DNA of 64,000 nt from Moorella mulderi DSM 14980 (GTDB taxonomy: Bacteria > Bacillota > DSM-521 > Neomoorellales > Neomoorellaceae), in assembly GCF_001594015.1 (NCBI RefSeq), contig NZ_LTBC01000007.1, forward strand, positions 1 to 64,000, in the 5' to 3' direction. Position numbers and translations under genes: made by a program. Position 1 is the stretch's first letter. Each line of letters starts with the position of its first letter. This document shows, piece by piece, positions 1 to 8,637 of the stretch. The notes under the pieces were generated by a model. The model was given only the letters and a program-made list of their open reading frames with translations. It was not told where the DNA came from and did no database searches.

Positions 1-1
1 C

Positions 2-592
2 CAGGCCCTCTACAAGACGGCTCAAGAGTCCATAGGAGTAACCGAAGGATTAACCGGAGCCCGACACAGGTTAAACGCCTGCCTGGACGAAATAGCCTTT
101 TACCAGAAGCAGATCGAGCAAACAGAAGCAGCCATGGCCGCCATCCTAGCAGGAATAGATATCGCAGGCAATTTATTAAGCATCCCCGGTATAGGCCTGG
201 TAACAGTAGCCGGCTTTTTAGGCGAAATAGGCGAACCCCAAAATTACGAGCACTGGAAGCAAATCCAGAAACTCGCCGGGCTGAACTTAAGCGAACAAAG
301 TTCCGGGAAAAAGAACGGGCAAAGCAAGATATCCAAACGCGGGCGAGCCGAATTAAGGAACCTGTTATACCAGGCCAGTATAACTCTGGTAGCCAAAAAC
401 CGTGAATTTAAAGCTCTATACCACTACTTCCTGACCAGGCGGGAAAACCCCTTAAAAAAGAAGCAGGCCTTAATAGCCATAGCCGTAAAATTACTGCGGG
501 TAATGTACGGCCTGGCCAGGAAGAAAGAAAACTACGACCCTGACAAAGTATTAGGTGACTATCGCCGCGCCCAATTACAGCAAGCAGCTTAA
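2..592 (+). CDS. IS110-family transposase, C-terminal part (5' end outside window)
   Basis: The frame is open from the first bases of the window, so the gene starts upstream; the first internal ATG at 134 is probably not the start. The visible part holds the C-terminal transposase_20 (IS116/IS110/IS902) domain, recognised by the stretch SIPGIGLVTVAGFLGEIGE at about residues 57-75 of the visible protein, followed by a basic C-terminus. In this family a DEDD RuvC-like domain lies N-terminal, and the enzyme uses a serine in the C-terminal domain for RNA-guided recombination; the RuvC part is not in view. The visible reading frame is intact. A structured non-coding tail follows it. Confidence 0.85.
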   Translation, partial: QALYKTAQESIGVTEGLTGARHRLNACLDEIAFYQKQIEQTEAAMAAILAGIDIAGNLLSIPGIGLVTVAGFLGEIGEPQNYEHWKQIQKLAGLNLSEQSSGKKNGQSKISKRGRAELRNLLYQASITLVAKNREFKALYHYFLTRRENPLKKKQALIAIAVKLLRVMYGLARKKENYDPDKVLGDYRRAQLQQAA

Positions 593-614
593 AAATAAAA
601 ACCCAAACACAAGG

Positions 615-800
615 TAAAAAGTCTTGGGTGGGGGAAGCCTTAATTCCCACCATAAGGGCATAGACCCTGCTCACAAGTACCAGGCATAACCCATCCGCCC
701 TCAAAAGGCCGAACGAAGGAATGAAACAGGGCATAGACCCCGGGAGACATGATAGGGTAGCCGAGGGCCAGGAAGTGGTGAGGTTACTACCCAAGACTTA
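615..800 (+). ncRNA. Possible IS110-type bridge RNA in the element's 3' non-coding end
   Basis: Directly downstream of the transposase stop. A perfect 9-bp inverted repeat (GTCTTGGGT at 621-629, ACCCAAGAC at 789-797) would close a region of about 177 nt. Inside are a 6-bp hairpin (627-632 with 646-651), another inverted pair (755-760 with 787-792, competing with the outer stem), and the 12-mer GGGCATAGACCC twice (656-667 and 729-740). IS110-family elements encode a bridge RNA in a non-coding end; in the IS1111 group it lies 3' of the transposase. Assignment is inferred from position and structure. Confidence 0.4.
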
Positions 801-1525
801 AAGATTAAGCCATCGTCTTGTTGTTGTAGACGATGATGTAAGCTTAGTCTGCCCCCTTAGACTTTATCGTAAAAAATTGAAAATCTAAGAGAGCAGGCGA
901 TTTAACGAGATAGAAGCAAATTATTGAGATAGGTGGCAATCGTGAGGGTATAAATACATTACCACTCTAGTCTTAAATCGTAAAAAAGAAATCATTTCCT
1001 TTTAATTCCATACGTTTAGCGATATACAAGATTATAAGGCGTTAATACTCACACGGGCTGCTAGGGAAGTGCAGGTGGTATCGAACTGCCCCGCATCGGT
1101 TCTACCGTGATTGTCCCAGAGGATACCTCAAAGGTCAAACACTTTTTACGACAAAATAAATGACCAACTGGAAATTTAACTGTTGGTCATATCATACAAA
1201 GTGGTATGGTGAATGTTATTCATGGGAGTTCCTCCTTCTGAGTTTTCTTGTTTGCTCTTACTACAAGATTCGATCCAGAGGATGGTAACTCCTTTTTTTT
1301 GAATAAAATATCCGGTTTTCGAAGCCAAGGCTTTTTGCCCTGAGTTTTTAAGGGGGAACTAAATATTCCACGCTTAAAAATTTCTCATTTCGTATCTTGA
1401 CAATAGGGTCCACCTTACTGGGTCAATAAGTGAACCAAGGCCATAGTTCTTTGCACCCGCCGCTGCCGCGATGCCAAGCACAGTCCAGATAATCGGAAAT
1501 ATGAATTTTTCCATAACGACCACAT
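801..1525. other. Gene-poor stretch with no supported long gene
   Basis: AT-rich DNA with no convincing reading frame. It contains two copies of ATCGTAAAAAA (866-876 and 977-987), a perfect 9-bp hairpin (1160-1168 with 1182-1190), and a minus-strand 15-codon mini-ORF (1176-1223) with a strong AAGGAGG ribosome site. It lies between an insertion element and the end of the AOR-TRAP operon and probably contains decayed DNA. Confidence 0.5.
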
Positions 1526-2416
1526 TTATGTCCTTACTTTAACGCCCACGATTTTTTCCATAATCTCTACCATGCACAGGTTGTCGTCGTCACCGCGACC
1601 TTGACTCATGGCGGTGGTGTAAGTTTGGACAACGCTTGAACCAACAGGGAGGGGCACAAGCATTTGCTGGGCAAACTCCAGGCACATGGAGATGTCCTTA
1701 TGCATCAGTTTGATGCTAAAGCCAGAATTGAGGTTGTTTTTAAAAACATAATCTGGGAAGCGCTTTTCGGTAGCGTAGCTCCTACCGCTACTGGCATTTA
1801 AGACGTCGTTTACCAATTTGGGATCCAGGCCTGCCTTCGCTCCTAAGACTAAAGCCTCAGCCGTTATGATAAAGCAAGTTGAGGAGACGAGGTTGTTTAG
1901 CATTTTTAGGATATGCCCGGCGCCGATGTCGCCGACATGGTAGATGTCGGTTGCCAGAATCTGGAGGATGGGCTTACACTTCTCTAATACAGCGGCATCC
2001 CCTCCCACCATCATGGAAAGCGTCCCCTTTTCGGCGGCGGCAACACCCCGGCTTACCGGCGCATCAAGCATGCTGACGTTTTTCTTTTTAAGCTCCAAAG
2101 CTATTTTTTGTGTACTGGCGGGCCTAGAGCTGGAGAGATCGATAAAAACAGCTCCGCTCTGGCAACCCTCAATAATGCCGTCCTGCCCAAAAACCACACT
2201 TTCGACAACGTTAGAATCTGGCAGTGAAGCCAGGATAAAATCTGAATACGCAGCCAACTCCTTAGGGCTTTTAGCTTCTTTAGCCCCCAGGTCTACCACT
2301 TGTTTTAGACGATTTTTGTTTACATCAAAGGCTATAACATCGTTCCCTTCAATGAGCCTTTTGCACATCCTCCCCCCCATTTGTCCTAAACCGATAAAGC
2401 CAATTTTGTAACTCAT
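1526..2416 (-). CDS. 3-hydroxyisobutyrate dehydrogenase-family NAD(P)-dependent reductase
   Basis: A 296-residue beta-hydroxyacid dehydrogenase. The N-terminal Rossmann motif is GFIGLGQMG (about residues 6-14), the substrate-binding motif DAPVSRG lies near residue 118, and the GAGHILKMLNN segment near residue 165 carries the catalytic lysine of the family. Members reduce or oxidise small 3-hydroxy acids such as 3-hydroxyisobutyrate or tartronate semialdehyde. The ATG follows GAGGAGG at good spacing. It is the last gene of the minus-strand operon that includes a TRAP transporter and an aldehyde oxidoreductase, so it probably acts on the same imported acid or its semialdehyde. The exact substrate cannot be read from sequence. 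Confidence 0.88.
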   Translation of the reverse strand: MSYKIGFIGLGQMGGRMCKRLIEGNDVIAFDVNKNRLKQVVDLGAKEAKSPKELAAYSDFILASLPDSNVVESVVFGQDGIIEGCQSGAVFIDLSSSRPASTQKIALELKKKNVSMLDAPVSRGVAAAEKGTLSMMVGGDAAVLEKCKPILQILATDIYHVGDIGAGHILKMLNNLVSSTCFIITAEALVLGAKAGLDPKLVNDVLNASSGRSYATEKRFPDYVFKNNLNSGFSIKLMHKDISMCLEFAQQMLVPLPVGSSVVQTYTTAMSQGRGDDDNLCMVEIMEKIVGVKVRT

Positions 2417-2474
2417 AACTTTAACCTCCTCGGAATTTTTATATACTTGCCCTAAGGTAAATATCCTTCTGTAG

Positions 2475-2873
2475 TTAAATCTGTTGGTTCAATTCTGAAA
2501 CGATTTCTTCTTTAGTTATTAGTCCACCCATATCCTTAACTAGCACTCCTTTTTTATTTAGAATTAATACTCTAGGCAACCCCTCCTTTAATATATCTAC
2601 CATTAGGGCGTCTTGAGCGACTTCTTTCTCTTCATAAAAGTAGCAATTAATTTTTGCTTGATACTCATCCCTTATTGCTGCCACTACAGGCAACATCTTT
2701 TTAGACGTTCACTTTCCCGGCTTATCGGAGTTTTCATCGACATACAAAAATATAAGCGCCGGGACTTTACCTTGAACATATTGCCAGTAAGGACCTCGAT
2801 TTTGGACATATTTGTAGCCTAGTAACGAAAGGACAATGGCAAAGCAAAGGATAATGCCCATTCTCTTGTGCAT
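2475..2873 (-). CDS. Membrane-anchored thioredoxin-like protein, probable selenoprotein (in-frame TGA)
   Basis: A single frame of 132 codons runs from an ATG at 2873 (AAGGGGGA ribosome site) to the stop at 2475, interrupted only by TGA at 2711-2709 (codon 55). Residues 5-20 form a hydrophobic signal anchor; VPALIFLYVDEN (37-48) is a thioredoxin-like beta strand; after the TGA come TSKKMLPVV and GLPRVLILNKKG, both typical of thioredoxin folds. Twenty nucleotides after the TGA is a 7-bp stem with a UGUAGU loop whose second base is G, matching the bacterial SECIS pattern. Read with Sec at 55, the protein is complete. A nonsense-mutated pseudogene is the alternative. It lies between dctM and the dehydrogenase in the same operon. 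Confidence 0.65.
2676..2695 (-). promoter_or_regulatory. Candidate bacterial SECIS hairpin
   Basis: On the transcript the bases 14-20 after the UGA pair with bases 27-33 (seven pairs, one G-U), leaving a six-base loop UGUAGU. A G in the first two loop positions and a 16-37 nt distance from the UGA are the known requirements for SelB recognition; here the distance to the loop is 20 nt. The hairpin lies inside the coding sequence, as bacterial SECIS elements do. Confidence 0.6.
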
Positions 2874-2884
2874 TTTTATCCCCC

Positions 2885-4168
2885 TTAGTGCTTAGGCATT
2901 AACAAGTTGGGAATAAAAACGGAAATCTGCGGAACTAAAATTAGGATTACAATTCCTACGAACAATATAATTAGAAAGGGGTAAAAGGATTTCATGATGT
3001 CTTCCATGGACATATTGCCAAGTCTAGCGCCCACCACTAACCCTATTCCCGCAGGAGGGATAAAAAGGCCAACACCTATGGCTGCCACCATTACTATTAA
3101 GAAATGCAGGGGATCTATTCCAAACCGATGTACTACCGGTAAAAAAACTGGGGTAAAAATAAGCGCTGCAGGCACTCCTTCTAATAAAGACCCTGCAATT
3201 ATCAGGGTAATCGTGACCCCTACCATAAACACAAAGGGGCTACTGGAAATAGATAAAAAGAAATTAGTTAATAGCTGCGGTACCTTCCCCAAGGCAAGAA
3301 TATAGGAAAAAATGTTGGCAAAGCCTATTAGGACCATAATACTGGCCGTGCTTACAGCGCTCTCGATCATTATTCTCCATACATCCTTTATTTTAAGTTC
3401 CCGATAAACAAAAACACCAACTATAAAAGCATAAACAACGGCTATAGCGGCAATTTCAGTAGGCGTAGCTATGCCGCCCATTATGCCGCCAAAGATAATA
3501 ACGGGCATAGCCAAGGCAATTAAAGAATCGATAAAAGACTTAACTACTTCTAGAAAAGACGGCCTAGGCTCGGCTGGAAAGTTATATTTTAACGCTTGGA
3601 AATATATAAGCAACATTATCAGCAAGCCAAGAAAAACCGCAGGTAACAATCCGCCCAAGAACAATGCTCCTACCGATTCATTAGCTATTCCAGCCAAGGC
3701 GACCATGAGAATGCATGGCGGGATAAGCATCCCCATTGCCGATGCGGCACAGATGACACTTATTGAATATTGGCCTGTATAACCTGATTTTTTTAAGCTC
3801 GGCAACATCATCGAAGACATCGCCGAAACATCAGCCACGGTCGAGCCTGAAATTCCGGAAAAAAACATTTCTGCCACTACTACTACCATTGCTAGGCCAC
3901 CCCTAAAGTGGCCCACCAGAACTTTAGCTAATTTAACAAGGCGATTGGCAATGCCGCCGGTATCCATAAGGGCCCCTGCCAGAATAAACATGGGTATGGC
4001 TAAATAGGTGAAAAGATCTATACCTGTCACCGTACGGCTGGGGATTTGGCTAATAGGAAGGTGACTTATATATAGTGTTACTAATGAGGCTAGTCCCATT
4101 GAAAAGGCGATAGGTACATCTAAAACGACAAGGGCCAGGAAGACTATGACCAATATAAACCCGATCAT
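2885..4168 (-). CDS. dctM: TRAP transporter large permease subunit, DctM type
   Basis: A 427-residue, very hydrophobic protein with about twelve predicted membrane segments. It starts with the family's typical N-terminal helix and GLASLV loop, carries the DctM GGIANRLVKLAKVLVGHFRGGLA-like region near residue 70, and ends in repeated long helices. It forms the ion-driven translocation channel for a small organic acid delivered by the binding protein. Its ATG overlaps the dctQ stop codon in an ATGA arrangement, which implies translational coupling. The substrate is not determined by sequence; the neighbours suggest an acid or hydroxy-acid. Confidence 0.92.
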   Translation of the reverse strand: MIGFILVIVFLALVVLDVPIAFSMGLASLVTLYISHLPISQIPSRTVTGIDLFTYLAIPMFILAGALMDTGGIANRLVKLAKVLVGHFRGGLAMVVVVAEMFFSGISGSTVADVSAMSSMMLPSLKKSGYTGQYSISVICAASAMGMLIPPCILMVALAGIANESVGALFLGGLLPAVFLGLLIMLLIYFQALKYNFPAEPRPSFLEVVKSFIDSLIALAMPVIIFGGIMGGIATPTEIAAIAVVYAFIVGVFVYRELKIKDVWRIMIESAVSTASIMVLIGFANIFSYILALGKVPQLLTNFFLSISSSPFVFMVGVTITLIIAGSLLEGVPAALIFTPVFLPVVHRFGIDPLHFLIVMVAAIGVGLFIPPAGIGLVVGARLGNMSMEDIMKSFYPFLIILFVGIVILILVPQISVFIPNLLMPKH

Positions 4169-4644
4169 GCAGCATCACTCTTTCCATTTTTATTTAGGTA
4201 ATGTAGTAGTTGTTGGCCACAATAAGTTATGATTAGTATTGCCGCAACCGGAACTGCAAGAGCGCGCCACAAAAAAGATATTCTCAGGACAGGAAAAATC
4301 ATACGGGAACTGGCCCTAACATAGTCAAAGCTAAAGTATAAAAGGGCCACCGCAAAGAATATGATTGATAAATTGGCGGTTATTCGCATATATCTTTGTA
4401 TTTTAGCAGGCAATTTTGTGATTAAAGCTTCAACTTGAACATGGGCCTTTGTTTTTATACCTACGCCAACCCCCAAAAAGGACAACCAGACTAACATTAG
4501 GCGGGCAACTTCATCAGTCCAGGGGAGTGGTATCTTTAACAAGTAACGAGTAATGACTTCTATAAAAAGGACTATCGTTATACCAATCATTAATAACGCG
4601 AGGATAGCTTCCGGAAGTTTAGCGATATATTTGAGCGCTTTCAT
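4165..4644 (-). CDS. dctQ: TRAP transporter small permease subunit, DctQ type
   Basis: A 159-residue protein with four hydrophobic helices, the normal size and topology of DctQ. The PLPWTDEVARLMLVWLSFLG stretch (about residues 39-58) is the characteristic DctQ signature. It partners DctM in the membrane. The ATG is preceded by AAAGGAG at good spacing, and the stop overlaps dctM by four bases. Confidence 0.92.
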   Translation of the reverse strand: MKALKYIAKLPEAILALLMIGITIVLFIEVITRYLLKIPLPWTDEVARLMLVWLSFLGVGVGIKTKAHVQVEALITKLPAKIQRYMRITANLSIIFFAVALLYFSFDYVRASSRMIFPVLRISFLWRALAVPVAAILIITYCGQQLLHYLNKNGKSDAA

Positions 4645-4710
4645 GAAAACACTCCTTTAAGGATGGTATGATGCCGATTATTCGGCATCATACCATTTAA
4701 TTGGAGGGCT

Positions 4711-5745
4711 TTACTCCTGTGCTTTAAGTATGCGTTCAATATATGCAGGCGGAATTTTGTTTTCAAACTGTTTCCAAATCATAGGTGCAATATCTTGCCA
4801 CACTTTCATTTCTTCTGGGGAAAGGTCGTAAAACTTAACCCCTGCCTTTAGGGCGTTTTCTTTCGCTTTGGCCATGGCGTCGGTATTGACTTGGATATTG
4901 TATTGTTCGGCTTCTTTAGCCGCTTTTTCAACAGCGTCTTTTATGTCCTGGGGCAGGGCATTGAATTTATCAGCCCGCATTAACAAAAGCTGTACCGGCG
5001 CTCCGTAATTGATGTTGGTAGAATACTTGGCGATTTCAAAATGACGGCCGTTGTCTGCCCAAGTCAGCTGCAGTCCTTCGCCGTCTATTATCTTTTGGCT
5101 TAGTGCGGTATATACTTCGGTAAGCGGCAGCGGCGTTGGAATGGCTCCCCAGGCTTTCCAAAGGGCAATTTCTACCGGCGTATTGACGGCCCTTACTTTC
5201 ATACCTTTCATGTCTTCGGGCTTTTTTACTTCCTTGGTGCCCAAATAAACCCGGAATCCGCCGTTACCAGTCATCATACCGAGGATTTTTAAATTGTTTT
5301 CCTTTTCAACTTTCTGCCTGATTTCGTCGCCTATTGGCCCAAGAAGCACTTTCTCTAACCCTTTTTGGCTTTTGATTATATAAGGCAGGTCAAGCCACAG
5401 GAAGGCATCAGTAAAAGAGCCTATATTTCCGTTAGATGTTGTTCCCAGCTCCAAACTGCCATTAAGCACGCTTTCAACACAATCCGTTTCCTGGCAAACG
5501 CTGCCCCCCAATAGGGTTTGCACTTTAGCTTTTCCTTGGCTGTATTTCTCAACTAGTTCGGCAAACTTTATATACGCTTGCCCTGCGGGTTCATTCGGTT
5601 GGGCCGACGTCCCCAAACGCATTTCTATTGGTTTAGAGTATTCTATTGGTTTAGAGTTGCTGTTTTGGTTTTTGTCGGTGTTGTTACCACACCCCGAGAC
5701 TACTAAACCAAGGGTTAAGATGGCACAAAGGATAAACTTTTTCAT
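4711..5745 (-). CDS. dctP: TRAP transporter substrate-binding lipoprotein, DctP type
   Basis: About 344 residues. The N-terminus is a lipoprotein signal (MKKFILC..., lipobox VVSGC near residue 20), so the mature protein is membrane-tethered outside the cell. The body is a DctP family solute-binding protein; MRLGTSAQPNEPAGQAYIKF marks its N-terminal lobe, and KVRAVNTPVEIALWKAWGA includes the conserved arginine that usually binds the substrate carboxylate. I chose the ATG at 5745 rather than the GTG at 5754 because the ribosome site AGGGGTGG is spaced for it. That ATG overlaps the upstream hydrolase stop (ATGA). It delivers the substrate to DctQM. Confidence 0.92.
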   Translation of the reverse strand: MKKFILCAILTLGLVVSGCGNNTDKNQNSNSKPIEYSKPIEMRLGTSAQPNEPAGQAYIKFAELVEKYSQGKAKVQTLLGGSVCQETDCVESVLNGSLELGTTSNGNIGSFTDAFLWLDLPYIIKSQKGLEKVLLGPIGDEIRQKVEKENNLKILGMMTGNGGFRVYLGTKEVKKPEDMKGMKVRAVNTPVEIALWKAWGAIPTPLPLTEVYTALSQKIIDGEGLQLTWADNGRHFEIAKYSTNINYGAPVQLLLMRADKFNALPQDIKDAVEKAAKEAEQYNIQVNTDAMAKAKENALKAGVKFYDLSPEEMKVWQDIAPMIWKQFENKIPPAYIERILKAQE

Positions 5746-6494
5746 GTTTTCCACCCCTTTATTATCCCAATGTTTTCATTAAGTTTAAGGGCTTTTTTAA
5801 ACACCAAAGGATCGTGACCCGGCACTATCATCCCTACCATCGCTTTAAGCTTTTGCAAAGCCGTTAGGGATTCGGTGAGACTGTAGAATATCCCCCCTGG
5901 CAGGTCTTCCTCTAAGTTGCGATACATTGGGCATACATCGCCGGCAATAATCACCTTATTAGTTTCAATTGCAACAATCTGGCTGCCAGGCGTATGTCCT
6001 CCCATCTTAATAGCCCAGACTCCAGGAGATATCTCCATATCCCCATCAATAACCTTAATTCCCGGCAATGATTGTAAATGGTGAAGATATTCCCTCTCTG
6101 GATAAAACCTATTCGCAGAGGGATACGAAAAAAGATGGCTTTTAATATAATCAAGTTCACTTTTTTGAACATATATTGAGGAAGAAGGAAATAGCTTTAA
6201 TGACGAGCTATGATCCCAGTGTAAATGCGTTAAAATTACCTTTTCCACCTGGACAGGCTCTATTTTAATCATTTTCAGTAACTCTTCCGGGGATACGCAA
6301 TTTGTCGCGCCCCGGTTTTGCCCCACTTTTGGGGGAAAACCTGTATCCACGAGAATAGCCTTTCCTGAAGCAACGAGGCACCAAAAGTAGTAATAAATCT
6401 TCTTTTCTTTTCCGGGGTCAGTTAAATACATAAAATATGAACTATCAGCAACTCTCTCGGCAACCTTGAGGATATAAATCTCACAACTTTCCAC
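5742..6494 (-). CDS. Metallo-beta-lactamase-fold hydrolase
   Basis: A 250-residue MBL-fold protein. It carries the zinc motif THLHWDH near residue 110, GGHTPGSQ near 165 and AGDVCP near 180, so the metal-binding set is complete. Family members hydrolyse lactones, thioesters or similar bonds; a quorum-lactonase-like or acyl-ester role is possible but not provable. The GTG start sits after GGGGGT, five bases after the aldehyde oxidoreductase stop. Its position between the oxidoreductase and the TRAP genes suggests it acts on the same substrate, for example opening a lactone or cleaving an ester. Confidence 0.85.
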   Translation of the reverse strand: MESCEIYILKVAERVADSSYFMYLTDPGKEKKIYYYFWCLVASGKAILVDTGFPPKVGQNRGATNCVSPEELLKMIKIEPVQVEKVILTHLHWDHSSSLKLFPSSSIYVQKSELDYIKSHLFSYPSANRFYPEREYLHHLQSLPGIKVIDGDMEISPGVWAIKMGGHTPGSQIVAIETNKVIIAGDVCPMYRNLEEDLPGGIFYSLTESLTALQKLKAMVGMIVPGHDPLVFKKALKLNENIGIIKGWKT

Positions 6495-6498
6495 AGAG

Positions 6499-8355
6499 TT
6501 ACCCCCATAAATCCATGATGACGTCTTCTAATCCTAGTTCCCTTAGCTTTGCTTCTTTGGGTATGCCGGTTTTTAAATCCCACCCCCTTATCTGGTAGTA
6601 ATCGTCCTTCATTTTCTCCAGCACTTCCGGGGTAATGTAGAGGCCCTGGCTGGGACCGGATGGTATCGGCTCGGTTAAGAAGCGATTTGGCAAAGTATCG
6701 TTTTCTCGGCGTACCCCTTCCCGGACGTTAAAGGCTCTTTCTAAGTTCCAGACACGTTCGCCAAGCTTGCGAACATCATTCAAGTCATACCCTATTCCCG
6801 TCACGCTATTAATGGCTTTAACGTGCATTTCGGTGAGGTCAAAAAACCCTAAGAAGTTTTCAGCCATGTGGCACATGATCATCGAGTCTTCAAGGGCGGT
6901 CATGTTGTTGATTTTAGCGACATACTCTCCTTTGCCGCTAGGTGTCCGGCGGTCGATCTGGCCGCTGTATTCCCCTTTAGGCCGGGGGTCATGGTGACTG
7001 CCTCCCCTGGTGCTTACGGCATAACCAAGGCCCATGCCTTTTAAACCTCGTGCTGAGTGCCCCGCCGGCTCCAAGCCCCGCATATGGATGGCTAGGCTTT
7101 CCGCACCAAGGCGTATGGCTGCCCTGGCTGTTCCTTCCGCCAGGATGTCGCCCAGGCCCTCCCTCTTAGCCATTTTCTCCAGTAAAGCGATCATGGCCTC
7201 GTGGTTTCCGAAATTAAGCTCTAGCCCGTCAGTGTCGTTACGATTAACGATGCCTTTCTCAAAGCATTCCATTGCAAAGGCTATTGCTGCCCCCGCCGAG
7301 ATGCTGTCAAAGCCTAATTCATCGCACAGCCTATCACCCAAGGTAATAGCTTCCAGACTATCAATGCCGCATAGGGAACCCAAGCTAAAAAGGGTTTCAT
7401 ACTCAGGACCTTCAGTTAAAGCACCCTTATAGGGGCCATCTTTGACCAGGCAAAGCTTACCACACATCATGGGGCAGTTATAACAGGCCTTGGATTTGAT
7501 TAAAGTTTTTTGCCGCATGGCATCGCCGTCAATTCGACTTGTGCCTTCAAACTCTTCTACTTGCCAGTTTCTGGTGCCAAGGATGCCTGCCATGTTATTT
7601 GAAGCCATGTTAGGTGTAGTCCCGTATTCATAATAGCTTTTTCCGGCCACAGGGTGCTTCCTGATTATTTCCAGGATTTCGCCGGTCAGCTTAATTAGGC
7701 CGTTAAGATCAGAAACGGTAATATCCTTTGAACCTCGCACGGCGATGGCCTTCAGTTTTTTGGCTCCCAAAACTGCTCCCAGGCCACCCCGGCCAGCTGC
7801 CCGGACGCCGAAGAACACCCCTGCTATGCGGCTTAGTTTCTCTCCCGCCGGGCCAATGCAACCTACCTGGATGCTTTCATCGCCAAGATCTTTCTTGATG
7901 GCATTTTGGGTTGCATAGGTATATCTGCCCCAGATACTTTCGGCCGGACGGAGGCTAACGTTGTCGTCATCAATCCATAAATAGACAGGACTTTTCGCTT
8001 CTCCCTCGATGATAATGCCGTCGTAACCTGCAAATTTGAGCTCAGGGGCAAAGTTACCTCCCGCGTAGCTGTCAAAAAAAAGTCCAGTCAGGGGCGACTT
8101 ACTAAAGACCCCTACTCGCGAACATAATGGTAAAATTGTCCCCGCTACCGGTCCCGTAAAGATTAAGACTTTATTCTCTGGCCCTAAAGGGTCGATCCCT
8201 GGGGCTAGTTCATGATAGAGAAAGTGCGCCGCTAGTCCATTGCCACCCAAAAACTTGGACGCCATTTGCTGGTCCAGCTCTTCTTTCTTAATATCCCCGC
8301 TCGTTAAGTTAACCCTAAGGATTTTACCGGCGTAGCCACCGTAAACAAAGCTCAT
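6499..8355 (-). CDS. aor: Aldehyde:ferredoxin oxidoreductase (tungsten enzyme)
   Basis: A 618-residue tungsten oxidoreductase of the AOR family, normal full length. The N-terminus shows NGLAAHFLYHEL and the FTGPVAGT region that bind the tungsten bis-pterin cofactor. The iron-sulfur cysteines are CYNCPMMC near residue 290 (Cys-x2-Cys-x3-Cys) and a later Cys in the SMIMCHMAEN segment near residue 495. Such enzymes oxidise aldehydes to acids with ferredoxin, or run in reverse to reduce acids in acetogens. The ATG has a strong GGAGGGAGG site. It follows the MoaD-like gene by a few bases, an arrangement common for AORs with their own pterin-sulfur carrier. Confidence 0.93.
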   Translation of the reverse strand: MSFVYGGYAGKILRVNLTSGDIKKEELDQQMASKFLGGNGLAAHFLYHELAPGIDPLGPENKVLIFTGPVAGTILPLCSRVGVFSKSPLTGLFFDSYAGGNFAPELKFAGYDGIIIEGEAKSPVYLWIDDDNVSLRPAESIWGRYTYATQNAIKKDLGDESIQVGCIGPAGEKLSRIAGVFFGVRAAGRGGLGAVLGAKKLKAIAVRGSKDITVSDLNGLIKLTGEILEIIRKHPVAGKSYYEYGTTPNMASNNMAGILGTRNWQVEEFEGTSRIDGDAMRQKTLIKSKACYNCPMMCGKLCLVKDGPYKGALTEGPEYETLFSLGSLCGIDSLEAITLGDRLCDELGFDSISAGAAIAFAMECFEKGIVNRNDTDGLELNFGNHEAMIALLEKMAKREGLGDILAEGTARAAIRLGAESLAIHMRGLEPAGHSARGLKGMGLGYAVSTRGGSHHDPRPKGEYSGQIDRRTPSGKGEYVAKINNMTALEDSMIMCHMAENFLGFFDLTEMHVKAINSVTGIGYDLNDVRKLGERVWNLERAFNVREGVRRENDTLPNRFLTEPIPSGPSQGLYITPEVLEKMKDDYYQIRGWDLKTGIPKEAKLRELGLEDVIMDLWG

Positions 8356-8358
8356 CCT

Positions 8359-8637
8359 TTAGCCTCCCTCCGCAGGAAACAGTATGATTATTTCATCGCC
8401 TTCATGGAGCTTCTTCTGATAATTATCCGGTCGCACATCCTGTTGGTTTACCAATAACAGGAACGGCCAGTAACCCCCGGCAGATTTAAGCAAAAAACGC
8501 TCCATAGGCTTGCCGTACCTTTTTAGTAAAAACGCCAGGAAATCCCCTACCGTAGCCCCGTCTTCAAGCTCGAATTCCATATGCTTTTGGCCGACAATCT
8601 CTTTTAAGTCAGCAAAGGCAGAAAACTTAATCTTCAC
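8359..8637 (-). CDS. MoaD/ThiS-family sulfur carrier linked to AOR
   Basis: A 92-residue ubiquitin-fold protein starting KIKFSAFADLKEIVG and ending in Gly-Gly, the C-terminus that is adenylylated and thiocarboxylated in MoaD and ThiS proteins. It overlaps the 4Fe-4S protein gene upstream and runs directly into the AOR gene. It probably gives the dithiolene sulfur for the tungstopterin of this AOR. The GTG start has a GGGGGAT ribosome site. Confidence 0.85.
   Translation of the reverse strand: MKIKFSAFADLKEIVGQKHMEFELEDGATVGDFLAFLLKRYGKPMERFLLKSAGGYWPFLLLVNQQDVRPDNYQKKLHEGDEIIILFPAEGG

Noticed and set aside
1526-2411. CRISPR or other repeat array in the accessory region
   Set aside because: No spaced direct repeats of suitable length were seen here or elsewhere in the window.
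2475-2696. Separate 73-codon gene starting at 2696
   Set aside because: The ATG has no ribosome site, and the thioredoxin fold clearly continues upstream in the same frame across the TGA.
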